Below, piece after piece: positions 34,035-42,481 of a stretch of 50,000 nucleotides of DNA. Each line of letters starts with the position of its first letter. The stretch's first letter is position 1. The translations under genes were made by a program, and so were the position numbers. The notes under the pieces were generated by a model that searched no databases, was not told where the DNA came from, and saw only the letters and a list, made by a program, of their open reading frames with translations. Source of the DNA: Planctomycetaceae bacterium (GTDB lineage Bacteria > Planctomycetota > Planctomycetia > Planctomycetales > Planctomycetaceae). The stretch is from the NCBI GenBank assembly GCA_018699955.1, contig JABISG010000088.1, positions 1 to 50,000 on the forward strand, given 5' to 3'.

Positions 34035-34062
34035 TTTGTGTGTCGGCCGCCCTTGTGTTGTT

Positions 34063-35478
34063 TCAATCTCCCTTCGCTTCATCCCATAATGGGCCGTAGA
34101 CTTCTTTGTCGAAGGGGGGGCAGCCGGTGGCGTATTGGCCCAGCGGGTGGTCTTTGCTACGCATGAGATTCGTGCAGTAGGAGAACGTGCGGCAGACCTG
34201 TTTGCGGTTGAGCTTTCCTTCGGTTTGCAACGTGCGTGCAAACTCCGGATGCGACAGCGTGGCTCGGCCCATGCCGACGATGGCAACCGCTCCGCTGGAA
34301 ACGTGTGCCGCTGCTGCATGCATGGCGAAATCCTGCAGCCAACTGTACGCGCTGCCAATCACCGGAACATCGGGAACGGCGGCTTGAATCTCCCGCGCGA
34401 TGTGGAACTGCCGGAGCACCCCCAGCAGCGGATGTTCCGGCGCGTGATAGCCATCGACGGGCGGGAATTCCGCCGGCCGCACCACGTGTGGATTCGCATA
34501 CGGATTGCCCGCCGAGACGTTGATCAGACCAACACCCCATTCGCGCAGACGTTTTGCCAATTCCACCGGTTCAGTCGGATCGAATTCGAGGTGATTCTGC
34601 GGGTTGGTGCCGAAGGCGGTCACCAACGGCAACTCGTGGGGACAGGGGACGCCGACGAAATCTTCCCCTTCGCCGCGATAGGGAATGCCGTCGTAGGCAT
34701 TCATGCGGGTGGCAATGAGCAGATCGGGCAACTCACTGCGTATGCGGCTGACGATGTTTCTCACCAGCCGCGTGCGGTTTTCGAAAGTGCCACCGTATTC
34801 GCCCGGCCGATTGGTGGCCGCCAACAATTCCGAGAGCAGATAGCGGTGACACTGTTTGACATCGACGAAATCGCAGCCGATATCGCGGGCGAGTTTTGCC
34901 GCGACGAGGTATTCGTCTTCAATTCGTTTCAAATCGTCATCGGTCAGCAGCGGGAAATCGGCATCAACTATCTTGCCGGTCGATTTGTCGAGGGTGAGTG
35001 GGTCGAGAATTGGATCGTGCGTGGCCAACATCGGTCGGCGGTAACTGAAACGGCCTGAGTGAGTCAACTGCAGCCCGAACAGTAAGTCGCAGTCATCGCC
35101 AACCTGTTTGCGATGTGCCGTGCGGCAGTCGGCGATCATGCGCTGGATGGACGAGGCGGTGTTCTGGTTGATCCAGAGTTGGCGGGGGTTCATGCGTGCC
35201 GTCTCGGCGATGGCGGTCGCTTCTCCCCAGATGAGTTTCGCCCCGCCCGCTCCAAACCGCCGGTAGCGGCGGTAGGTCAATTCATCGGGATGCCCGTCGG
35301 TTGTTCCGTCGCAACCTTCCATCGGTTGAATCGCCAGCCGATTTCCCACGTCACGATTGCCGATTTTTAGCGGCTGAAACAGGGGCGCAAAGTCGTCAGA
35401 CAATTCGAGGGAATGCCCCAACTGCTCCGCGTCGGCGACAAGGTCGGCGGAAGATTTGTATTTGTAATAACGTGCCAT
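34063..35478 (-). CDS. OYE-family NADH:flavin oxidoreductase
   Basis: A 471-residue FMN-dependent oxidoreductase of the old yellow enzyme family (TIM barrel). ATG 35478 (MARYYKYKSSADL) is chosen; the frame upstream to 35973 only overlaps the divergent kinase gene. Landmarks: FQPLKIGNRDVGNRLAIQPM (FMN-binding start); LIWGEATAI; LLFGLQLTHSGRFS (Q and H-type FMN contacts); LARDIGCDFVDVKQCHRYL (His/Asn-region equivalent); FENRTRLVRNIVSRIRSE; and VGMGRATLSHPEFA near the C-terminus. It lacks the C-terminal FAD/NAD domain of 2,4-dienoyl-CoA reductases. It does keep a Cys-containing tail (VCRTFSYCTNLM, then TGCPPF) that recalls, but does not match, their 4Fe-4S site. Substrate unknown. Confidence 0.87.
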   Translation of the reverse strand: MARYYKYKSSADLVADAEQLGHSLELSDDFAPLFQPLKIGNRDVGNRLAIQPMEGCDGTTDGHPDELTYRRYRRFGAGGAKLIWGEATAIAETARMNPRQLWINQNTASSIQRMIADCRTAHRKQVGDDCDLLFGLQLTHSGRFSYRRPMLATHDPILDPLTLDKSTGKIVDADFPLLTDDDLKRIEDEYLVAAKLARDIGCDFVDVKQCHRYLLSELLAATNRPGEYGGTFENRTRLVRNIVSRIRSELPDLLIATRMNAYDGIPYRGEGEDFVGVPCPHELPLVTAFGTNPQNHLEFDPTEPVELAKRLREWGVGLINVSAGNPYANPHVVRPAEFPPVDGYHAPEHPLLGVLRQFHIAREIQAAVPDVPVIGSAYSWLQDFAMHAAAAHVSSGAVAIVGMGRATLSHPEFARTLQTEGKLNRKQVCRTFSYCTNLMRSKDHPLGQYATGCPPFDKEVYGPLWDEAKGD

Positions 35479-35716
35479 CAGAGAACACCGTTCAATTGTC
35501 TGTCTCGTGTGGAGTCGGCCTAATCGATTTGCTGTTATGGTAGCGTCGTCCGAATAGTCAGCGTAGTCTGTCGCGGGAACGAGGAGCGGGGCGTCAAAAC
35601 TGTGGTTGTCGAGCGACCGACTCTGTATAATGACCCGCAGTGTCGGACGCGAAGTGTGAACAGAGGCGTCCGGCGACTGCATTCCCCGAATTTTGACGGC
35701 AGACAACTGAACGCGC

Positions 35717-36985
35717 ATGAGCTTTCTGAAGGATCTGTTCAATAGAAAACCAGCCGAGGCCAAGGTCGATTTGACCCGCCGGTTCGATCTGGTTGCGCGC
35801 GTGGGGCAGGGCAGTATGTCGCGAGTTTGGCGCGCCCGCGACACAATGACGGGCAAGATCGTTGCGCTGAAAGTGCTTGACGTCGCAAAGACGATACGGC
35901 TCGAACAGCGTTTCGTCGGTCTGGACCGGCCGAACGAGGGGACGGTCGCGGTGACGCTCAAGCATCCGCACATCGTCCAAACCTTCGAACACGGCGTTTC
36001 CGTTAAAGACGAGCAGTTTCTCGTGATGGAGTTTGTCGAAGGAGTCGGGCTGGGTTACCTGATCGACATGCAGAACGAGGTGATGCGGGAGAACCGGCTT
36101 CAGTTAATCATTCAACTTGGATCGGCGTTGGAGTATTTTCACAAAGAGAATTGGATCCACCGCGACCTTTGTCCCCGCAACGTGCTGGTCGATCGTGAGA
36201 ATCAGATCAAGCTGATCGATTTCGGGCTGGTCGTTCCGAATACGGCCGACTTTCAGAAACCGGGCAACCGCACCGGGACGCCAAACTACATGGCACCCGA
36301 GTTGATCAAACGGCAGAAGACCGACCAGCGAATCGATGTTTTCGCGTATGCGACCACCTGTTTTGAGATGTTCACCAAACGCCTGCCGTGGGATGCTGCC
36401 GAGACCCTCGAAACGGTGATGCAACACATCAACACTCCGCCCGCCGACATTCGGGAGTTGGTCGATGACATCGACGAGCAGGTGGCCGAAACGATCATGC
36501 GTGGCTTGGAGCGAAATCCCAAAGACCGTTGGGCAACCATTACCCGCATGCTCGTTCAATTTCGCAAAGCTCTTGCGCGTTTGAACGGCGAGGAAGAACT
36601 CGAGCCGGAGATCATCGAACCGGTCGCCAAACAGAATTCAAAAGTCAAATACTGGGTGCAGGAAGACGAAGACGACGAAGATGATGGTTTCGAAGAGGCC
36701 GCCCTATTTGAAGACCCGGATGACGACGAGTACGAAGAGGCGGAACTCCTCGAAGAAGCACCACCGGTTGCGCCCAAAAAAGTAGACAAACCCAAACGGA
36801 CCAGGAAACCGGTCAAGAAAACCAAGGCGAGCAAAGCCGAAAAGGCGACCGGAACCAGTAAACCTGGCAAAGCGAAAAAGAGCAGCAAAGGCCGTAAGGC
36901 GAACAAGGCCGACAAGGTTTCAGAAGCCGAAGCCGAGGCTGATGACGACGATTACGAAGATGCCGACGCGTATTTCGAAGACTGA
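35717..36985 (+). CDS. Soluble Ser/Thr protein kinase with charged tail
   Basis: A 422-residue Hanks-type kinase with no membrane segment. Gly-rich loop VGQGSMSRVW (about 29-38), ATP lysine K52 (IVALKVL), catalytic loop IHRDLCPRNVL (D150, N155), DFG at 168-170 (IDFGLV), activation segment and MAPEL (192-196) are all present, so it should be active. HRDLCPRN lacks the Lys of HRDLKPxN. The tail (about 305-422) is an acidic stretch followed by Lys-rich (KKVDKPKRTRKPVKKTKASK) and again acidic sequence, likely disordered and possibly nucleic-acid or protein binding. The helicase gene starts 9 bp after its stop, so the two are probably co-transcribed and coupled. Targets unknown. Confidence 0.92.
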   Translation: MSFLKDLFNRKPAEAKVDLTRRFDLVARVGQGSMSRVWRARDTMTGKIVALKVLDVAKTIRLEQRFVGLDRPNEGTVAVTLKHPHIVQTFEHGVSVKDEQFLVMEFVEGVGLGYLIDMQNEVMRENRLQLIIQLGSALEYFHKENWIHRDLCPRNVLVDRENQIKLIDFGLVVPNTADFQKPGNRTGTPNYMAPELIKRQKTDQRIDVFAYATTCFEMFTKRLPWDAAETLETVMQHINTPPADIRELVDDIDEQVAETIMRGLERNPKDRWATITRMLVQFRKALARLNGEEELEPEIIEPVAKQNSKVKYWVQEDEDDEDDGFEEAALFEDPDDDEYEEAELLEEAPPVAPKKVDKPKRTRKPVKKTKASKAEKATGTSKPGKAKKSSKGRKANKADKVSEAEAEADDDDYEDADAYFED

Positions 36986-36994
36986 CCGTTCGCT

Positions 36995-38989
36995 ATGAAC
37001 AGCGACGCCACGGAAAACACAGCCGCACCGATGGACCGACACAGCGAACTCAATCCCCCCCAGCGTGACGCTGTCACGACTCTTTCAGGGCCCCTATTGG
37101 TATTGGCCGGTGCCGGCACGGGAAAAACCCGGGTCATCACTGCCCGCACTGCCGAATTGATTCGTAGCGGCATCGCCGCCGATCGGATTCTCTGCGTCAC
37201 CTTCACCAACAAGGCGGCCCGCGAAATGCAGGGGCGGATTGCCGCTCAATTAGGTGGCGGTCGCCGCGCGCAGAAGCCGTGGGTCTCGACGTTTCACTCG
37301 CTTTGCGTACGCATTTTGCGCCAGGAAATCACAGCGCTGGGCTATCCACTGACGTTTTCCATTTGCGACCGGCGAGATCAGGAATCGATTGCAAGGACGG
37401 CACTCCGCGACATCCGCGTCGGCGATAAGACGATGCGTCCCGGTGATTTGGTCAACCGAATCAGCCGTTGGAAGTCGGCCGGGGTGACACCCGATACGGC
37501 GACCGCGCACACCGAGAACGATCTCGATTTTCTGTCAGCCGTCGCCTTTCGCAAGTATCAGATTGCGCTCAAGACATCGGCCGCCGTCGATTTCGACGAT
37601 TTGCTGTTGTTGACCAACCAATTGTTTTGCGAGTTTCCCGACGTACTCAGCCGGCAACAACAGCGGTTCGATCACGTGCTGGTCGATGAATATCAGGATA
37701 CCAACACGTCCCAGTTTCAAATTATTGAATCGTTGGTTCGCGAGCACGACAACCTGTGCGTTGTGGGCGACGACGATCAATCGATTTACGGCTGGCGGGG
37801 GGCCGAGGTCGAACACATTCTGGGATTTCAATCGCACTTCCCTGGTGCAAAAGTTGTGCGGTTGGAAGACAACTACCGCTGCACGGCCGAGATTCTCGAC
37901 CTGGCAAACCGGTTGGTGCGGCACAATCGCGGTCGCCACGACAAAAAACTGATTCCGCACAAGACCTCCGGCGAAGCAGTCCGCTTTGCCGAATTTCCCG
38001 ATGAGGTTTCCGAAGCGGAAAACGTCGTCCGCGAGATCAAATACCTCGTCAACGAGTTGGAAGTCTCCATCGGCGACATCGCGATTCTGTTTCGCACCAA
38101 CGAGCAGCCTCGGCTGTTTGAGACCGAATTGCGTCGATCCAAACTGAACTACATCTTGATGGGCGGTCAGTCGTTTTTTGACCGCCGCGAAATTCGCGAC
38201 ATGCTCGCCTACCTGAAGGCCATCGCACAGCCAAAGGATGAAGTCTCGCTGCTGAGAATCATCAACACGCCGGCTCGAGGTATCGGCAATTCGACGGTCG
38301 AAAAACTGCTGGAACGTTCGGTGCGGCAGCGTGCCGGCATGTGGGACGTGATACCAGTGGCCATCGCGCAAAAAGAGATCTCCGCGAAGGCGGGAGCGGC
38401 ACTCGGGAAGTTTCAGCAGTTGTTGAATCGGTACCGCGAGCAATTTCAACGAGCGCCACACGACATGGCCCGCATCGCCCACCAGCTCATGGACGAAATC
38501 GACTACGAGGGGGAGATTCAAAAGCAGTACAAAGATCCGCAGCAGCAAATCATGCGATCGGAAATGCTCGACCAGTTCATCGAATCGATCAACGAATACG
38601 TCAAGCGCAGCGATCATCCTTCGCTGGCCGGCTACCTGGAAGATGCGGCACTCGAAGGACGTGACGAAGAGAGCGATCAGGAAAAGGAACTGGAACAAAA
38701 CGCCCTCAAACTGATGACGCTGCACAGCGCCAAAGGGCTGGAGTTTCCCCGCGTTTATATGGTGGGGATGGAAGAGAACCTGTTACCGCATCGCCGTTCG
38801 ATTGACGGCGACGATTCCCAAATCGCCGAGGAACGACGCCTGGCTTACGTCGGCATCACCCGCGCGAAAGACCATTTGACATTGTGCCGCGCCGCCTCAC
38901 GCAAGAAATTTGGAAAATCCCGCCCTTCACTCCCGTCGCGGTTTCTCTTCGAGATGCGCAGCGACAGCGAATCGGCAATCGCAACCTAG
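36995..38989 (+). CDS. UvrD/PcrA/Rep-type superfamily 1 helicase
   Basis: A 664-residue SF1A 3'-5' DNA helicase. Motifs in order: Q motif NPPQRDAV; Walker A LAGAGTGKTRVI (G39-T45); Ia CVTFTNKAAREM; Walker B LVDEYQDTNTSQ; III VVGDDDQSIYGWRGA; IV LEDNYRCTAEIL; V MTLHSAKGLEFPRVYMVGMEE; VI RRLAYVGITRAKDHL. Length is slightly below E. coli UvrD (720), because the C-terminus is shorter. PcrA/UvrD works in nucleotide-excision and mismatch repair and in clearing replication blocks. ATG 36995 has no clear ribosome-binding site, in keeping with coupling to the kinase 9 bp upstream. A second ATG at 37031 (MDRHSELNPPQ) is possible. Confidence 0.95.
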   Translation: MNSDATENTAAPMDRHSELNPPQRDAVTTLSGPLLVLAGAGTGKTRVITARTAELIRSGIAADRILCVTFTNKAAREMQGRIAAQLGGGRRAQKPWVSTFHSLCVRILRQEITALGYPLTFSICDRRDQESIARTALRDIRVGDKTMRPGDLVNRISRWKSAGVTPDTATAHTENDLDFLSAVAFRKYQIALKTSAAVDFDDLLLLTNQLFCEFPDVLSRQQQRFDHVLVDEYQDTNTSQFQIIESLVREHDNLCVVGDDDQSIYGWRGAEVEHILGFQSHFPGAKVVRLEDNYRCTAEILDLANRLVRHNRGRHDKKLIPHKTSGEAVRFAEFPDEVSEAENVVREIKYLVNELEVSIGDIAILFRTNEQPRLFETELRRSKLNYILMGGQSFFDRREIRDMLAYLKAIAQPKDEVSLLRIINTPARGIGNSTVEKLLERSVRQRAGMWDVIPVAIAQKEISAKAGAALGKFQQLLNRYREQFQRAPHDMARIAHQLMDEIDYEGEIQKQYKDPQQQIMRSEMLDQFIESINEYVKRSDHPSLAGYLEDAALEGRDEESDQEKELEQNALKLMTLHSAKGLEFPRVYMVGMEENLLPHRRSIDGDDSQIAEERRLAYVGITRAKDHLTLCRAASRKKFGKSRPSLPSRFLFEMRSDSESAIAT

Positions 38990-39169
38990 CTGCGATGCGT
39001 TGCATCTCGTCTGAGGATTGTCACTCTGTCTGCATATTGTGGCATCGACAGCGCGAAACGGGTAAGCTTCTGTAGGACGCATCAACAGACGCAAGTCTGT
39101 GTCCGTCCGCACTGTTTGGCGATGGAAACCGTGCGGCACCGATCTCGCCTCGTCACAGGAAGCCTCATC

Positions 39170-42166
39170 ATGCACCGTTTTATTCAATGTCGATCCCTTG
39201 CTTTCGCTTTGCCGCTGTTGTCTGTGGGGATGCTTTCGGTCACAACGGCCCAAGCCGATGAGGCATCGACCGCGGCGCTGCTAAAACAGATCGGCGTAAA
39301 GCGTGGACTGGTCACACTGGTCGGCCCACAAATGGGAGAAACGGCGCGCGATCTTGCCCGCAGCAGCGAATTGACGCTGTTTGTGCAATCGCCCGATGCA
39401 GCCGATGTTGCGGCAGTTCGTAAATCACTCGCTGCCGACGGATTGCTCGGCACGAGAGTGTTCGTCGAACAGGGCAATTATTCGCGGATTCATCTGGCCG
39501 ACAATCTTGCCGATGCCATCGTCGTGGGAACGAGCGCACTCAAAGGCAAAGGCGTATCACAAAAAGAATTATTGCGCGTCGTGCAACCACGAGGCAGGGT
39601 CATTTCCGGCGCAACCGTGACCGTGAAACCGGTTCCCGCCGGAGAAGGGGAATGGAGCCATCCGTATCACGGGCCGGACAATAACCCGCAATCGCAAGAC
39701 AAAATCGCCCGCGCACCATTCCTGACCAAGTTTCTGGCGACACCTTATTACGGCCCGATGCCCGAAGTGACCGTCACCTCCGGCGGGCGAATGTTCAAAG
39801 CCTTTGGGCACATCTCGTTCAAAAAACGCGAATGGGCCATGCTGGGCCAGCTTGTCGCCGTCAACAGTTACAACGGCACGCAATTGTGGCAGCGCAATTT
39901 GCAGCCGGGCTGGATGATTCACCGCAACGGCATGATCGCCACACCCGAGACTTTGTATCTGGCCGGTGATGATTCCTGCCAACTCATCGATGCGGCCACC
40001 GGCAAGGTGCGTGACGAAATCAAGATCTCGCCAAAACAGGGCGGCCCCAGTTGGAAGTGGATCACGATGAGTGACGGCGTGCTGTACGCGCTGGTTGGCG
40101 AGCAGGAGATGTTGGCCGAGGTACTGCGCGGCACACGAAAGAAATCGGGTTGGCCCTGGAGCGGGCTGGGCAAAGAGTACGCCCTGAAGAGTTACCCCTG
40201 GGGGTTCGGCCACACGCTGCTGGCCATCGACCCGAAGACAAAGAAAGTCCTCTGGTCGCGCAGCGAAAAAGAGCAACTCGACAGCCGCGCAACAGCGATG
40301 AAAAACGGCCGCATTTACACTTACTGTCATCAGAAGTTTCTTGCCTGCATCGATGTGACGACCGGCGAGGATATCTGGCGAACCACGTCGCCCGAGCTGC
40401 TTGCAGCCATCGGCGATCATCACTTCGCACAGAATCCGCGGCGGGGATATTCCAGCCAGGTTTATATGAAGGTGGGCGAGAAGGCGCTCTACTTTGCCGG
40501 GCCGCAACGCAAGCAATTGGTGGCCGCTTCGACCGAAAACGGCCGCCTGTTGTGGAACATGGAAGACGGCAACTACCAGTTGATCATTCGCGACGACGCC
40601 CTGTATGCGATGGGCCGCGAGAGCATGAGCAAGAAGATCGATTTGGTCAGCGGCAAGATCCTTTCCGAACTGGACTGCATGCGCGGCAACTGCACGCGGG
40701 CGACCGGCACGGCTGACAGTATTTTTACACGCGGTTATCGGCACGGCGGCACAATGCGGCTGAATGTCTATGACGATCACCCGTACCGTTTACCCGCGAT
40801 GCGGCCGGCGTGTCAGGACGGTGTCATCGCCTCGAACGGGCAACTCTTCTGGGGGCCGTGGATGTGCGACTGCAATCATTCACTGGTCGGGATCATCAGC
40901 CTTGCACCCTCGCCGGCCGCTTTCGACTATGAGCAGTCCGCCACAAACGAGACACGGTTAGAGACGAATGTGGCCGATGTTGAAAAGGTTGCCGCCATCA
41001 AAGTTACCGCGAACGATTGGCCGACTTATCGTAAGAACAACAAGCGAACAGCCAACACCGACGTCAGCGTGCCGTCGGAGATTTCTCGCCTTTGGCGGTT
41101 TGCGCCGCCGCAAACGATTCGGCCCACCGCGCCGGTGACCGCCAGCGGACTGGCATTCGTGGCCGGCTCTGATGGAATCGTTCGGGCGTTTCACACCGAA
41201 GACGGCAAGCCGGCTTGGACGGCATACACCGGCGGACCGGTTCGTTATCCACCGGCGATCTGGAATAACCGGCTGTATGTTGGCTCGGGTGACGGCTGGA
41301 TTTACGCTTTCGAGGCGGCCACCGGGCGGCAGTTGTGGCGGTTCCGGGCCGCTCCGGTCGAACGAAAGATTCCCGTGTACGGTGGCCTCGTTTCCACGTG
41401 GCCGGTCAACAGCGGAGTACTCATCGAAGACGGAACTCTGTACGCGGCGGCCGGAATCGTCAGCCACGACGGCACCCACGTTTACGCGCTCGATGCCGTC
41501 ACCGGCCGCATCAAATGGCAGAACAATACGTCGGGCCATTTGATGGAAGGCGACGAAGTCGCCGGCATCAGCGTGCAGGGACACATGCTGCTCAACGAGG
41601 GCAAACTGTACATGGCCGGCGGAAATGTCGTCTCGCCGGGGATCTACGATAGCGGCGACGGCAAGTGTCTGAACGTACTCGACGACGAATGGCAGAAGGG
41701 GCCGCGCGGCAGCGAACTGTTTCTGGCCGACGGCAAAGTCCGCGTCGTCGATCGCATGTTGTATTCGCCGCGGGCGTACATTCCGTCGCGGTATTACGCC
41801 AAGTATCTCGTCGAGGCATCGGCGGGCGACGTGCTGATTCAGGGAACCGAAAGCGCCATGATGCGCGTCGAACTGACCGGCGGCGAAGATGGCAAACCGA
41901 AACTCATCTGGAAAGACTCGCGATTCATCGAAACCTCGGCCGTCGTCCTCACCAAAAACGCGGTCGTCGTCGCCGGCAGTTTGCAGGGGGAAAATGCCGA
42001 AGCCGCCCCCAAGCCGGTGCTACTGGCACTCGACATCGAAACCGGCGAAACCCTCTGGAGCGAGCCACTACCCGTCCCCGCAGAAAACTGGGGCCTGGCG
42101 ATTGATCGCAATGGCCAGTTAATCGTCACCCTCACCGACGGCCGCGTTGTTTGTTACGGCAAGTAG
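39170..42166 (+). CDS. Exported PQQ-like beta-propeller protein with methyltransferase-like N-terminal domain
   Basis: A 998-residue exported protein. ATG 39170 (AGGA upstream) gives a signal peptide (SLAFALPLLSVGMLSVTTAQA). Residues about 30-150 look like a degenerate class I methyltransferase fold: LLKQIGVKRGLVTLVGPQMG, then LTLFVQSPD-AADVAAVRKSL, DAIVVG and LLRVVQPRGRVIS follow its strand-helix order. No real SAM glycine motif (GxGxG) is present. The rest is a PQQ/quinoprotein-like propeller in two blocks: GQLVAVNSYNGTQLWQRNL, TLLAIDPKTKKVLWSRS and DGWIYAFEAATGRQLWRFRA are typical blades. Between the halves ANDWPTYRKNNKRT matches PQQ-protein openings (DWP-x-x-R). Catalysis is not predictable. 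A hairpin terminator follows. Confidence 0.87.
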   Translation: MHRFIQCRSLAFALPLLSVGMLSVTTAQADEASTAALLKQIGVKRGLVTLVGPQMGETARDLARSSELTLFVQSPDAADVAAVRKSLAADGLLGTRVFVEQGNYSRIHLADNLADAIVVGTSALKGKGVSQKELLRVVQPRGRVISGATVTVKPVPAGEGEWSHPYHGPDNNPQSQDKIARAPFLTKFLATPYYGPMPEVTVTSGGRMFKAFGHISFKKREWAMLGQLVAVNSYNGTQLWQRNLQPGWMIHRNGMIATPETLYLAGDDSCQLIDAATGKVRDEIKISPKQGGPSWKWITMSDGVLYALVGEQEMLAEVLRGTRKKSGWPWSGLGKEYALKSYPWGFGHTLLAIDPKTKKVLWSRSEKEQLDSRATAMKNGRIYTYCHQKFLACIDVTTGEDIWRTTSPELLAAIGDHHFAQNPRRGYSSQVYMKVGEKALYFAGPQRKQLVAASTENGRLLWNMEDGNYQLIIRDDALYAMGRESMSKKIDLVSGKILSELDCMRGNCTRATGTADSIFTRGYRHGGTMRLNVYDDHPYRLPAMRPACQDGVIASNGQLFWGPWMCDCNHSLVGIISLAPSPAAFDYEQSATNETRLETNVADVEKVAAIKVTANDWPTYRKNNKRTANTDVSVPSEISRLWRFAPPQTIRPTAPVTASGLAFVAGSDGIVRAFHTEDGKPAWTAYTGGPVRYPPAIWNNRLYVGSGDGWIYAFEAATGRQLWRFRAAPVERKIPVYGGLVSTWPVNSGVLIEDGTLYAAAGIVSHDGTHVYALDAVTGRIKWQNNTSGHLMEGDEVAGISVQGHMLLNEGKLYMAGGNVVSPGIYDSGDGKCLNVLDDEWQKGPRGSELFLADGKVRVVDRMLYSPRAYIPSRYYAKYLVEASAGDVLIQGTESAMMRVELTGGEDGKPKLIWKDSRFIETSAVVLTKNAVVVAGSLQGENAEAAPKPVLLALDIETGETLWSEPLPVPAENWGLAIDRNGQLIVTLTDGRVVCYGK

Positions 42167-42174
42167 GGCGAGCG

Positions 42175-42190
42175 GGGGGCGTAAGCCCCC
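42175..42190 (+). terminator. Hairpin after the PQQ-propeller gene
   Basis: GGGGGC (42175-42180), loop GTAA, GCCCCC (42185-42190) lie 8 bp after the stop codon. The stem is GC-rich but no U-tract follows. It could be an intrinsic terminator or a dispersed hairpin element. Confidence 0.5.
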
Positions 42191-42225
42191 TGATCCTTCC
42201 AGATTAGACGGACGGAATGTGTACC

Positions 42226-42418
42226 ACTGGCGTATCGCCAGTGAAGGTTCGTAGTGACCAATGGCACTTAGTTTAGACTTTGAATCAGAATCAGCCGCAG
42301 GGCGCTAGCCCACGGTTCCCCGCTTCTGTCGAGAACAGGACGCTAGCGCGTCTCGGCTGATGGTTTGAACCGATCCAAAGTAAGCGGCATTGGTTCGTAG
42401 TGACCGCATTTATGCGGT
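42226..42418. repeat. Mosaic of short palindromes and direct repeats
   Basis: ACTGGCG/CGCCAGT (42226-42242) is followed by GGTTCGTAGTGACC (42246-42259). The same 14-mer recurs at 42392-42405, followed by ACCGCAT/ATGCGGT (42403-42418). Between them, an AATGGCAC...CAGCCG arm (about 42258-42297) and its imperfect reverse complement (CGGCTGATGG...GGCATTGG, about 42355-42393) flank a core with CGCTAGC twice (42303 and 42341). The 315-bp gap 42167-42481 holds no gene. Confidence 0.7.
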
Positions 42419-42481
42419 TGGATCGCTTCAAGACGCAAACGCCCAATGGCACGGGTCAACGTAGACGACATGATGACTGCC

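Noticed and set aside
42170..42424. Possible CRISPR array
   Set aside because: There are only two copies of the 14-mer, with unlike flanks and no regular spacer length; not a CRISPR.
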